Under the pieces are notes generated by a model, which was not told the DNA's origin, searched no databases, and worked only from the letters and a program-made list of their open reading frames with translations. From the NCBI GenBank assembly GCA_965214585.1, contig OZ243957.1:1426001-1490000 (forward strand): a DNA stretch of 64,000 nucleotides. The letters run 5' to 3'. Shown here one piece after another: positions 33,380-41,406 of the stretch (its first letter is position 1; each line of letters begins with the position of its first letter). The DNA is from JAHCHG01 sp965214585. GTDB taxonomy: Bacteria; Acidobacteriota; Blastocatellia; Pyrinomonadales; Pyrinomonadaceae. The translations under genes were made by a program, and so were the position numbers.

Positions 33380-34818
33380 TTTCCCGTTTTTTGATTTGCG
33401 CCGGTTTTTTGCGCTGTGCTGTTTGCTTCCTGTTTTCTTTTTTCTTTTTCCTTTTCCAAATTGCGCTGAATCATCTCGTGCGCTTCTTTTTTCGGCATTT
33501 TAAATTTCAAAACGAAATTCTTTTTGTCGCTTGACGCTTTGGCGTTTTTGAGCAGAAGTTTTTCGTCGTCGCCGAGTTTTTTAATGCCGTTGGCATCGGC
33601 GAAAAATGCCACTTGAATTAAATTGTTAAAACTGGTCGCTTTTGAATTCGCTCGTTCCGGTGTCGGTAATTTCGAGGTGATAATAGCAAAAATCTCATCC
33701 TCGTCTTGAACAAGCGTAAAATTTACATTATCAATGTCGAGATTTCGCAAGTAACCTAAAACTCCGCTGTCGCCGACGGCTTCGATGGCGGATTTGGCGA
33801 GATTAATCATTTCCTGATCGCCGCTTTCTTTGATAAAACCCGTTTTCTTAGGATTTCTATCTAACGTGCCGTCTTCCTTGATTGCGCCCTGCATTACGAC
33901 CATAAAAGGCTTTGTCAAATCAGGTTTCGGATCACCCGACATTTTCGCCAAAACCATCGTCGAAAAATCTTCAAAAGGTTTTTTGTTGATTTCAACCGCA
34001 GTTACCGCGTCGCTGTTGATTTCAGGTTCTTTCTCTTCATTCTTTTTCTTGTCCGGCTTTTTATCCTTATCTTCTTTGGTGTCTTTATCCGCTACATCGT
34101 CGTCAAAATCGGGCAATTTAGCCGGAGAATCATTATCAAGCGTCGAATTTTTCCTGCTGCGGCGAATCGGCGAATCGGCAATGCTGCCGATTACCGGATT
34201 TCTGTTGATTGGCGGCAATTTCTGCGGCATATCCATTATATCCGGCGAAGTGCTTGGCATCGTCGGAGTTATCGAACCGGACGGATAAGTATCAATCGTC
34301 TGCGGCACGTTCAGATTTGTAAAAGTGCCGTCCGGCGACTGTATATATTGCTCCGGGTTGGCAAGCGCGAAATAGCCCGCCGGATACGTCAACGGCGGAG
34401 TTTCGCCGCTGACATCAATATATGTGATCTCCTCCGCGTCGCCGATTTCCGTTTTATCGTATTCCTTAACGACATACTGGCTGTCCGTATCGTAAACCAT
34501 CGTCGCCACATAAACCGTATCCAAAACTCCGCAAACCGTTCGCACAAAAGGACTTTCGCAACCCTTTCGGGTTAGTAAATTTCCCTGCGCGAAGGCGAAA
34601 ATAAACAGTAAATTAAAGACTGTGGCAACGGCGAGAATTTTATAAAAGTTCGGCGACAACTTGAAATTTGAGATTTCGTAACCCTTCAAAAATGTCGGCG
34701 GTTCGTTTGATTCTTCCCGAACCGGGACTTGAACGGATTCTGGAAACGGCTGCGTAAATTGTTCCGTTTCCTGTGTTTGAGCTTGTATATTTTCTTGTAT
34801 TTGCTCTTGATCTTGCAT
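33376..34818 (-). CDS. Type II membrane protein with C-terminal TonB/TolA-like domain, first gene of an envelope operon
   Basis: A 480-residue protein with no signal peptide. Residues 1-58 are cytoplasmic and Gln/Glu-rich, residues 58-80 are a membrane helix (FYKILAVATVFNLLFIFAFA), and the rest is periplasmic. A small folded part with two cysteines near residues 85-95 is followed by a Pro/Thr-rich span and a Lys/Asp-rich segment (DKDTKEDKDKKPDKKKNEEK) near 245-270, then a domain at 280-455 shared with the next protein of the operon. This cytoplasm-anchor-spacer-domain plan is that of TonB and TolA, so energy transduction to the outer membrane is a reasonable guess. No ExbB/ExbD genes are adjacent. 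Confidence 0.78.
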   Translation of the reverse strand: MQDQEQIQENIQAQTQETEQFTQPFPESVQVPVREESNEPPTFLKGYEISNFKLSPNFYKILAVATVFNLLFIFAFAQGNLLTRKGCESPFVRTVCGVLDTVYVATMVYDTDSQYVVKEYDKTEIGDAEEITYIDVSGETPPLTYPAGYFALANPEQYIQSPDGTFTNLNVPQTIDTYPSGSITPTMPSTSPDIMDMPQKLPPINRNPVIGSIADSPIRRSRKNSTLDNDSPAKLPDFDDDVADKDTKEDKDKKPDKKKNEEKEPEINSDAVTAVEINKKPFEDFSTMVLAKMSGDPKPDLTKPFMVVMQGAIKEDGTLDRNPKKTGFIKESGDQEMINLAKSAIEAVGDSGVLGYLRNLDIDNVNFTLVQDEDEIFAIITSKLPTPERANSKATSFNNLIQVAFFADANGIKKLGDDEKLLLKNAKASSDKKNFVLKFKMPKKEAHEMIQRNLEKEKEKRKQEANSTAQKTGANQKTGK

Positions 34819-34983
34819 AATTTTATAAATGTTTTATTAAAATGTTCAGCTTGGAAAAACCTGCCGTAAAATATTGATGCCAAACGGCTGAAATTCGTTG
34901 CGAATCCTTTGAGATTTTATCATTTTCGCTTGCCGATTAAAAGCAATAGACTTTAATGCTTTAAACCTTTAGTATTGTGCTTT

Positions 34984-35871
34984 ATGGCACGTTTCGGCAA
35001 AGACAAAAACCGCAAAGACAAAAACCGCAGCAAAAAAAACGATTCGCGTTATAACAAACCGCATCGTAAGGAACGAACGGATAAACGAAATTTTGCAGAT
35101 GAAAGTTCCCGCAGTTTTTCGCCGAAAAAATCTCACGCCGATCAAAAAGCCGTTAAAAAAATTTTAGAAGGCATCGGAACTCCCGAAGCAAAACCGTTTG
35201 TTCCCGACGCTTTTCAGATCGAAGCACTCGAAGCCATCGAAACGCAGGACGTTTTAGTTACCGCGCCGACGGGAAGCGGAAAAACTTGGATCGCTCGCGA
35301 AGAAATCCGCAGACTTTTAGAAGCCGGCAAACGCGCTTGGTATACAACGCCCTTAAAAGCCTTGACAAATTCAAAATATACGGAATTTTCTGCGGAGTTC
35401 GGCGCGGAAAACGTCGGAATTTTAACCGGCGACAGAAAAGAAAACTATAACGCGCCGCTTATCGTCGGCACAACGGAAATTTACCGCAATCAGCTTTTTG
35501 ACGCTTTGCGCGGCGGCGAACAGGTCAATTCCGATTTCGTAATTTTAGACGAAGTTCATTATCTAGCCGACGAATATCGCGGTCACGTCTGGGAAGAAGC
35601 GATAATTTTATCGCCGCCCAGAATCCGCCTGCTTCTGCTTTCGGCAACAATCGGAAATGCAGAGGAATTTGCCAATTGGATCGAAGAAGTGCGCGGCGTA
35701 AACGTGCGAATTATCAATCGCGCCGGTTCGCGCCCCGTCGAGCTTCGCGCCGCCTTTCTCGCGCCCGACGCTGAACTTTATCCGCTTTTTAACGAAGAAG
35801 GAAAATTCAACCGGCAGATCGAACAATTCGCGCAGAAGGACAACCGTTTTGACAGAAGAAGACGTTATTAA
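34984..35871 (+). CDS. Ski2-like DEAD/DEVH helicase, N-terminal half (gene interrupted by an insertion)
   Basis: These 295 residues hold a basic N-terminal extension (Lys/Arg-rich, 1-75) and the whole first RecA domain. Walker A is APTGSGKT with Lys100, the DEVH box is ILDEVHYLAD at about 187-196, motif III is LLSATIGN, and RAGSRPVEL follows. The reading frame then ends at a TAA at 35869-35871 inside an insert starting near 35865. The remaining half of the protein is found from 36792. The start is the ATG at 34984; a TTG at 34975 is in frame. The family unwinds RNA or DNA and members are HelY-like repair or RNA turnover factors in bacteria. Confidence 0.88.
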   Translation: MARFGKDKNRKDKNRSKKNDSRYNKPHRKERTDKRNFADESSRSFSPKKSHADQKAVKKILEGIGTPEAKPFVPDAFQIEALEAIETQDVLVTAPTGSGKTWIAREEIRRLLEAGKRAWYTTPLKALTNSKYTEFSAEFGAENVGILTGDRKENYNAPLIVGTTEIYRNQLFDALRGGEQVNSDFVILDEVHYLADEYRGHVWEEAIILSPPRIRLLLLSATIGNAEEFANWIEEVRGVNVRIINRAGSRPVELRAAFLAPDAELYPLFNEEGKFNRQIEQFAQKDNRFDRRRRY

Positions 35872-35946
35872 AATCTTGTAAAATAAAGCGTTATTGAATA
35901 AGATAGCGAATAGGTTTTTCTATTTTTGTAAAACCAGCGTAAGTAA

Positions 35947-36441
35947 ATGAAAGAAAATATTGATAATTTGCTTGAAACGGATTTAACGAATGAAAAAATT
36001 GAAGCGATTGTAAAGAAAATTGTTAAAACTCATCGGAAAAATAACGGTTCAACCGTTAATACGAAGGCGGAAAGTTTGTCGGGTAAAAGATTTTTTGTAG
36101 TTTCCGTTTTCAACAGAAGGACGCTTTTTATTCAGCGAAGCGAATTATTGGAAGAAGATGTTCGTCGGTTTATTGAAAATAACAAAGATTTGTTAAGCTA
36201 TAAGCAATGCGTTATCGGAACTTGGGGAACGGGAGATTTTATCGTTTTAGACGTATGTATTTTGATAGAAAATAGAAAAAGGGCGATCAAATTAGGAAAT
36301 GAATTTAATCAAATGGCTATTTTCGATTTGAACAGAGAAGAAGAAATTGCTCTCGAAGGAAACGGGATGCTGCCGAAAGATAAGCAATCATTTTCGGACA
36401 AAGAGATACTAAGTTTTGTCATCCGACAAAATGAGGAGTAA
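35947..36441 (+). CDS. Insert gene A: hypothetical protein, 164 aa
   Basis: A soluble 164-residue protein without signal peptide or membrane segment. Residues 45-85 form a strand-rich part (KRFFVVSVFNRRTLFIQRS). Residues 85-150 contain FIENNKDLLSYKQCVIGTWG, then FIVLDVCILIENRKRAIKLG and NEFNQMAIFDLNREE. I recall the GTW..LDV..A..LG..NQ..IFDL pattern from uncharacterised proteins in phages and mobile elements, but I cannot verify this here. There is no good Shine-Dalgarno; a TTGAAT/TTCTAT promoter-like pair lies at 35894-35923. It is co-linear with gene B, four bases downstream. Confidence 0.7.
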   Translation: MKENIDNLLETDLTNEKIEAIVKKIVKTHRKNNGSTVNTKAESLSGKRFFVVSVFNRRTLFIQRSELLEEDVRRFIENNKDLLSYKQCVIGTWGTGDFIVLDVCILIENRKRAIKLGNEFNQMAIFDLNREEEIALEGNGMLPKDKQSFSDKEILSFVIRQNEE

Positions 36442-36445
36442 ATAT

Positions 36446-36784
36446 ATGAAAGTTGAAACTGCTAAATTTCCGGTAATTTTCAATGGTTTAGTAAAAACCA
36501 GCGATGAATTAATCGAAATGTATTATCATAAAACTTTCGTTCGCCCGGACGGAAAAAAAAGAACTTTTTCTGCAACCGCCGTCGTTGGAGATGAAGATTT
36601 ATTGGAAAACTTAAAAAAACTCGAAACCGATACGGAAATCGAGATTGAAATATCAGTTGATTTGGACGGAGAAAGATTAGAAAATAAACTGATAAATTTT
36701 TGTAAATTTAACGACGAAAAAGTTCAAAATTCGACAACCGCCGATAATATCAGAGAAAGAATAACGCACGAAGTAGCCTTTTAA
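36446..36784 (+). CDS. Insert gene B: hypothetical protein, 112 aa
   Basis: The start at 36446 has GAGGAG eight bases upstream; this Shine-Dalgarno overlaps the end of gene A. The 112-residue product starts MKVETAKFPVIFNGLVKTSD. It is an acidic, strand-rich protein with short basic loop FVRPDGKKRTFSATAVVG and the acidic ETDTEIEIEISVDLDGERLE stretch. No family is recognised. Its stop TAA (36782-36784) sits inside the right terminal block of the insert, and the helicase C-terminal frame begins with TTG seven bases on, so re-initiation across the junction is possible. Confidence 0.65.
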   Translation: MKVETAKFPVIFNGLVKTSDELIEMYYHKTFVRPDGKKRTFSATAVVGDEDLLENLKKLETDTEIEIEISVDLDGERLENKLINFCKFNDEKVQNSTTADNIRERITHEVAF

Positions 36785-36791
36785 TAAAGCC

Positions 36792-38657
36792 TTGCGATTC
36801 AGATTACCCGAAATTCCGCCGCCGAAACTTATCAAGGCTCTGCAAAATTATAATTTGCTGCCCGCGATTATTTTTGTGCCTTCGCGCCGCCGCTGTGATG
36901 AAGCGGCGACGGAAGTTGCGCTCGACAAATCGCAGAAAATTGATTCGGAAAAACAAGATGCGCGATGGGCGATCTACAACGAATTCGTCGAAACAAATCC
37001 CGAAATAAAACGTCATAAACACCGCAAAATTTTATTGCGTTCCGGCATCGCTTCGCATCACGCGGGACACATTCCGGCGTGGAAACTGCTGATCGAAAAG
37101 ATGATGTCGGCGGGACTTTTGAACGCCATTTTTGCGACTTCGACGGTTGCCGCGGGAGTTGATTTTCCGGCGCGAACCGTTGTTATCAGCAACGCCGACA
37201 CGCGCGGCAACGACGGCTGGCGACCTTTGGAGGCGAGCGAGTTGCAGCAAATGACAGGACGCGCGGGCAGACGCGGCAAAGATAACGTCGGTTTCGTCGT
37301 GCTTGCGCCGAGCAATTTCCAGAATCCGCCAAACATTGCCAAACTTTTAAAATCTCCGCCCGACGATCTAAACAGCCAATTTCGCGCAACTTATTCGAGC
37401 CTTTTGAACTTGCTCGACGCTTTCGGAAATTTTCCGCAACTGCGCGAGATCGTCGAGAAAAGTTTCGCTTTTCGAGATACGGCGCGAAAGATCGCCAAAC
37501 TCAAACGAACAAATCAAAAGCAGATAGAAAAAATTAACCAAAAATTAGAAAACAGCGATCTTGGATTAAACTTTGAAAACGTGCGCGGCTTCGAGCGTTT
37601 AGCTGCCGCGAGAGCAAGGCTCGAAGAAAAACCGCAGACGACACGCGCCGAATTGCGCCGCGATTGGCTGAAGAAAAACGTCAAACAAGGCAGAATCGTT
37701 ACAAAAGGGCGCAGCGGCAAGCGGCTGTTTTTTGTGATGAACGTCTTCGGCGAAAAAATCGTGGCGATGCGCGACGACGGCAAAGGCGCGACTTTCGCGC
37801 TCGATCACGTTAAGCGGATCTACAAAAATAAATATGCCTTAAAAGAAGAAGTTATCGAAGAAGCGTTTTTCGACGTTTTGGAAAATAAAAATCCCCAATT
37901 AAAAGAGCCGAAACTTTCTCATAAAAACGAAGCCGCCGACCAAGCGGTTGATGTGATAAATTCTCTGATCGAAAAGATCATTCCCGAAAATTCGTCCGGA
38001 AACCAACAAAGACGGGCGCATCAACTTCTTTGGGAAACAGTCAAAGAAGCCGAATATCTGCGAAACGCCGAGCGCGACATCAATTTTTTGAGAGATGAAA
38101 TATGGCTGCCGTTCGAGCATCGCGCAAAAGTTCTGGATCATTTCGGTTATCTGAATTTTGCCGATCAGAAAGTTACGAAGCGCGGAAAATGGCTCGCCGA
38201 CGTGCGCGTTGACCGTCCGCTTTTGGTTGGCGAAGCGTTGGAAGCGGAGCTTTTCGAGAAAATGGAAACGAAACAAATCGCCGGTTTTATGGCGGCACTC
38301 GCGGCGGATTCCGACAGAGATTACGGCGAACTTTATCTTTCGGACGAGATTCTGGAAATTTTGACCGAGTTTGAAAAAGTCGTCTTTGAAGTTTCAAACG
38401 CCGAATGGAAAAACGGCATCGAACCCGCGCCGGAGATGAATTTTTCAGCCGCCGCCGCCGCCGAAAATTGGGCGAGCGGAATGAATTGGGAAGACCTCGT
38501 TTACAAAACACGCGCCGAAGAAGGCGACCTCGTGCGCCTTTTGTCGAGAACGGGCGAAGCGTTGATGCAAATCGCCAATCTGCGCGATTCGCATACGGAA
38601 GCGGCACGAAAAGCGCGTCAGACAGCGGAAATTATTTTGCGTGAACCGATAAGATAA
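36792..38657 (+). CDS. Ski2-like helicase, C-terminal half (downstream of insertion)
   Basis: These 621 residues continue the helicase of 34984-35871. The second RecA domain contains LLPAIIFVPSRRRCDEA, ATSTVAAGVDFPARTVVI and the motif VI QMTGRAGRRG (about residues 153-162). A winged-helix region, a KOW-like insertion (KGRSGKRLFFVMNVFGEKIV) and a DSHCT-type C-terminal domain with FEHRAKVLDHFGYL, AGFMAALA and EEGDLVRLLSRTGEALMQIA follow. There is no ATG near the start; TTG at 36792, seven bases after the stop of insert gene B, is the only nearby start codon in frame. Whether the half is made as a separate polypeptide is open. Confidence 0.85.
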   Translation: MRFRLPEIPPPKLIKALQNYNLLPAIIFVPSRRRCDEAATEVALDKSQKIDSEKQDARWAIYNEFVETNPEIKRHKHRKILLRSGIASHHAGHIPAWKLLIEKMMSAGLLNAIFATSTVAAGVDFPARTVVISNADTRGNDGWRPLEASELQQMTGRAGRRGKDNVGFVVLAPSNFQNPPNIAKLLKSPPDDLNSQFRATYSSLLNLLDAFGNFPQLREIVEKSFAFRDTARKIAKLKRTNQKQIEKINQKLENSDLGLNFENVRGFERLAAARARLEEKPQTTRAELRRDWLKKNVKQGRIVTKGRSGKRLFFVMNVFGEKIVAMRDDGKGATFALDHVKRIYKNKYALKEEVIEEAFFDVLENKNPQLKEPKLSHKNEAADQAVDVINSLIEKIIPENSSGNQQRRAHQLLWETVKEAEYLRNAERDINFLRDEIWLPFEHRAKVLDHFGYLNFADQKVTKRGKWLADVRVDRPLLVGEALEAELFEKMETKQIAGFMAALAADSDRDYGELYLSDEILEILTEFEKVVFEVSNAEWKNGIEPAPEMNFSAAAAAENWASGMNWEDLVYKTRAEEGDLVRLLSRTGEALMQIANLRDSHTEAARKARQTAEIILREPIR

Positions 38658-38662
38658 GGCGA

Positions 38663-38704
38663 TTTTGGATTTCGGGTTTTGGATTTCGGGTTTTGGATTT
38701 CGGA
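38663..38704. repeat. Tandem 14-bp repeat after the helicase
   Basis: Three head-to-tail copies of ttttggatttcggg (the last one with an altered end) lie directly after the helicase stop at 38657. Confidence 0.85.
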
Positions 38705-38717
38705 TTGTTTCTTGTTG

Positions 38718-38816
38718 GCAGCGTAAGCATAAGCCGATTGTTCTTGTCAGTAGCGTCGGCGTAAGCCGATGCGCTCATCGCGTCTGAATTGACCAATCGG
38801 CTTATGCTTACGCTGC
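38718..38816. repeat. Palindromic repeat with a copy of the secA-flanking 25-mer in its loop
   Basis: The gap from 38658 to 38959 has no gene. Arms of 23 bases at 38718-38740 (gcagcgtaagcataagccga onward) and 38794-38816 are perfect reverse complements. The left loop contains gtcagtagcgtcggcgtaag (38746 onward), the 25-mer found on both sides of secA with one base changed. An AT-rich segment leads into ispH. Confidence 0.9.
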
Positions 38817-38959
38817 TGATAAAAATTCAAACTTACAATTAAGAATTAATTTTGTTATGCTTTGAAAGGGATAGAAATCGAACTTTATAGAAATTCAGGC
38901 AGTTTTTAATCAGATAAGTCATTTCCCTAATTTTACATTTTTAATTTTACATTGATTTT

Positions 38960-39829
38960 ATGAGAGTTTTAATTGCAGACGAATACGGATTTTGTTTTGG
39001 CGTGGAACGCGCCGTTGAGATGGTCGAAGACGCTTTGAAAAACGGCGAAACCGTCCGCACGCTCGGACCGCTGATTCATAACGAACAGGAAATGGAACGG
39101 CTCGGAACGCACGGCGTTTCGACAATCGAGCGTCCCGTTCAGATTCAGCGCAACGAAACCGCCGTCATTCGCGCTCACGGCGTAACGCCGCAAGTTCAGC
39201 GCGAATTGGAAGAAAAGGCTTCAAAAGTTGTGGACGCGACTTGCCCTTTTGTGACAAAAGTTCAGCGTCTGGCGACACGCGCCGCCGCCGAAGACCGCCA
39301 CGTTATCGTCGTCGGAAACCCGGATCACCCTGAAATGATCGGCGTTTTCGGCTACGCGCCCGAACATACTTTTGTCGTCAACGACGCGAGCGAAATCGCC
39401 AATCTGCCGAAACTTAAAAAGCCGCTTGTCGTTTCGCAAACGACGATAAAACTCAAAACTTTTCTCGACACGGCGGAAGCCGTCAAAGGCAAAACCGACG
39501 ACGAAGTTCAGGTTATCAACACGATCTGCTCGGCAACGCGCGACAGGCAGGACGCGGCTCGCGCTTTGGCAGGCGAAGTTGACGCATTTTACATTATCGG
39601 CGGCAGACATTCTTCCAACAGCCGCAAACTTCTTACAGTCTGCAAAGAGCAGTGCGAAAAAAGTTTTTTGATCGAAACCGAAGATGAAATTAATCCGGAA
39701 GATTTATTGGGCGCACAATTGGTCGGCGTAACCGCCGGCGCGTCAACTCCGAATTGGCTGATCGAAAAAATCACGAAAAAATTAGAAGAAATCGGCGCGG
39801 ATTTGGAAAATGAAATGCCTTTGAGTTAA
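38960..39829 (+). CDS. ispH: 4-hydroxy-3-methylbut-2-enyl diphosphate reductase (IspH/LytB)
   Basis: A 289-residue iron-sulfur enzyme, the last step of the MEP pathway, making isopentenyl and dimethylallyl diphosphate. The three cluster cysteines are present: Cys12 in GFCFGVERAV, Cys95 in DATCPFV and Cys190 in NTICSATRDRQDA. Substrate-binding histidines are in GPLIHNEQ and IRAHGV, with HSSNSRKL for the diphosphate. Length is slightly short of 310 but complete. dxs lies at 19021, so two of the seven pathway genes are in the window but not together. Confidence 0.97.
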   Translation: MRVLIADEYGFCFGVERAVEMVEDALKNGETVRTLGPLIHNEQEMERLGTHGVSTIERPVQIQRNETAVIRAHGVTPQVQRELEEKASKVVDATCPFVTKVQRLATRAAAEDRHVIVVGNPDHPEMIGVFGYAPEHTFVVNDASEIANLPKLKKPLVVSQTTIKLKTFLDTAEAVKGKTDDEVQVINTICSATRDRQDAARALAGEVDAFYIIGGRHSSNSRKLLTVCKEQCEKSFLIETEDEINPEDLLGAQLVGVTAGASTPNWLIEKITKKLEEIGADLENEMPLS

Positions 39830-39936
39830 ACAAAAAGGCAGAAACCCGCGTGTCAACAAGGGTGCTGTTTATAAATCGGCAAGCAAATTTTCAAACAATA
39901 TCTCCATAATAATCGGTTTTCCGTTTAGATAAAAAA

Positions 39937-39970
39937 AGCCGTGCAGATTAAAATACCTGCACGGCTTTTT
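39937..39970. terminator. Bidirectional terminator between ispH and the LysM gene
   Basis: Stem agccgtgcag (39937-39946) with ctgcacggct (39957-39966), A-run before and T-run after. Confidence 0.9.
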
Positions 39971-39991
39971 CATTTTAGTTAAAAACAGATT

Positions 39992-40849
39992 TTACGGAAT
40001 AATCAATCTCTGTCCGACTTCAATTCTGGTCGGACTTGACAATTGATCGCGGTTGGCATTGTAGATTCTCATATAATTTCTAGTCGTGCCGTAAAACCGC
40101 AGACTGATCTTCGCCAGAGTGTCGCCCGAACGCACCACATAAGTTCTGCCGCTTGTTGGTCGCTCGACGTTGTTATCATTATAGTCATCATCGGCAACAT
40201 TCGCGCCGAATTTGGGAAGCGATACCGAACGATTCAGATAAACGCCAAATTCCGTTCCGGCTCTGACTTCTGCATCTTCGCCTTTTGTTAATCTTTCTCC
40301 GGCAAGACCGCCTAACGCGCCGAGGATTCCGCCGATAACCGCGCCTTTTCCGCCGCCGATCAAGCCGCCGAGAACCGCGCCGCCGCCCGCGCCGCCGCCG
40401 ATAAAGATTATTTTGTCATTTTTTCTGTCGTCGCCCGAAGCCGTTCCTTCGCTGTCGCTTTTCGCGTCGTCGCTGTCCAGATCGCTCAAAGTCCCGTTAA
40501 TCGAACGAGTCGCGCCGTTCGGCAGTCTGATCTGCGTAAAACTAACGTCAATCGTTCCCGGATCGCCGCCTTTTTTTGCCTTTTGCACCGCATCAACGCG
40601 CCCGACAACCGTGCTTCCAACCGGAACGACGACAACGCCGTTATTTGAATAAACCGGCTCGGTCACATTCGCCGTAAATCTGTCGCCCGTCCGCGCCGTT
40701 TTAGAACTCAATTTTTCGTTCATCCGCACACGAATTTTCTGCCCCGCCTCGACCGTGTATAACCTTTGCGCGAAAACGTCAAAAGAGCCGAAAACGAGCA
40801 GCATTGCCAAAGCCATACCCGCAAATTTTATGTTGTTTAATTTTCTCAC
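39992..40849 (-). CDS. Exported LysM protein with glycine-zipper membrane segment
   Basis: A 285-residue protein starting at GTG with AAGGAG upstream. Signal peptide MRKLNNIKFAGMALAMLLVFGSFDVFA is followed by a beta-rich domain (residues 30-130, with YTVEAGQKIRVRMNEKLSSK and VVVPVGSTVVGRVD), a glycine-zipper stretch IIFIGGGAGGGAVLGGLIGG GKGAVIGG that may insert in a membrane, and a C-terminal LysM domain YVVRSGDTLAKISLRFYGTT with RIEVGQRLIIP, which binds peptidoglycan. It likely sits in the cell envelope attached to murein. Function beyond that is unknown. Confidence 0.85.
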   Translation of the reverse strand: MRKLNNIKFAGMALAMLLVFGSFDVFAQRLYTVEAGQKIRVRMNEKLSSKTARTGDRFTANVTEPVYSNNGVVVVPVGSTVVGRVDAVQKAKKGGDPGTIDVSFTQIRLPNGATRSINGTLSDLDSDDAKSDSEGTASGDDRKNDKIIFIGGGAGGGAVLGGLIGGGKGAVIGGILGALGGLAGERLTKGEDAEVRAGTEFGVYLNRSVSLPKFGANVADDDYNDNNVERPTSGRTYVVRSGDTLAKISLRFYGTTRNYMRIYNANRDQLSSPTRIEVGQRLIIP

Positions 40850-41158
40850 CGTATCTTTTCTCCTTAATTTTTCTAAAAAAAACCAACCCCGTCAGCCGAT
40901 CTTTCGACGGTTTTAGGATTTGAATCGTTGTCTGATAATTACTAATTGAATGTTCGTCTTTGTTATAAAACCAATTTGCGATTCATAAATTTTCCAGTTG
41001 ATTTTCTCATAAACCGAAGTTTTAATTCACTCCACTTATCCGAATTCAATTTACTAAAATTTATTTTATACTCGCACCTCTAAATCATATAGTAAAATTT
41101 CAAATCAAACAATATAAACACGGAGTTTAACTTCGTGGTTTTTATAGTGATTCATTAA

Positions 41159-41185
41159 TAAACTTAAACTCTTAATTTAAGTTTA
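41159..41185. promoter_or_regulatory. Palindromic operator abutting the controller gene start (C-box candidate)
   Basis: Half-sites taaacttaa (41159-41167) and ttaagttta (41177-41185) are perfect reverse complements with a 9-base spacer. The right half-site ends on the A of the ATG, and no Shine-Dalgarno precedes the gene. Restriction-modification controller proteins often bind such palindromes and are often made from leaderless transcripts. The rest of the 335-base gap (40850-41184) is AT-rich with a short hairpin near 40895-40912 and holds no gene. Confidence 0.6.
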
Positions 41186-41406
41186 TGTCAAATTTGAGAA
41201 TTCTTTTCGGGAAAAAATTGCGGAAAATACGCCGTCATAATGATTTGACACAAGAACATTTGGCGGAAAATCTCGGCGTGTCGGTTGAGTTTATAAGTAA
41301 TATGGAGCGCGGCGTAAATGCGCCGTCTTTTGAAACTCTCGAAAAAATTTCTCAGGCATTTGATTTACCCGTGAGCGAACTTTTTAATTTTGAGGAGGAC
41401 AGATAA
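41185..41406 (+). CDS. XRE-family controller protein of the restriction-modification system
   Basis: A 73-residue helix-turn-helix protein. Residues 8-65 fit the XRE fold: KKLRKIRRHNDLTQEHLAEN for helices 1-2, LGVSVEFISNMERGVNAPSF for the recognition helix and loop, and LEKISQAFDLPVSELFNF for helices 4-5. It precedes a restriction enzyme and a methyltransferase on the same strand and its stop overlaps the next start by one base (TAATG). It is therefore probably a C protein that binds the operator at 41159-41185 to time expression of the endonuclease. Confidence 0.88.
   Translation: MSNLRILFGKKLRKIRRHNDLTQEHLAENLGVSVEFISNMERGVNAPSFETLEKISQAFDLPVSELFNFEEDR

Larger units (their letters stand above)
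35865..36787 (+). mobile_element. 923-bp insertion with paired inverted termini and two small genes
   Basis: The insert lies between the two RecA domains of the helicase. Its left end reads ttattaaaa (35865-35873), then gcgttatt (35888-35895). The right end, read inward on the other strand, gives the same two blocks in the same order, ttattaaaa (36787-36779) and gcgttatt (36767-36760), with gaps of 14 and 11 bases. Removing 35865-36787 joins CG with AGCC and restores an open frame across the linker (RRRRALRFRLPE). No target-site duplication and no transposase are visible. The two genes inside are noticeably richer in A and T than the helicase. Mechanism of insertion unknown. Confidence 0.6.

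Noticed and set aside
35865..36787. Group I or group II intron or intein in the helicase
   Set aside because: The insert carries stop codons, no intein motifs and no visible intron ends or catalytic domain; its ORFs do not resemble homing endonucleases or reverse transcriptases.
35882..36790. Possible 8-bp target-site duplication aataaagc at 35882-35889 and 36783-36790 around the helicase insert
   Set aside because: Deleting between these copies would leave the in-frame TAA at 35869-35871 before the joint, so the helicase would not be restored. The inverted-terminus boundaries at 35865 and 36787 fit better.
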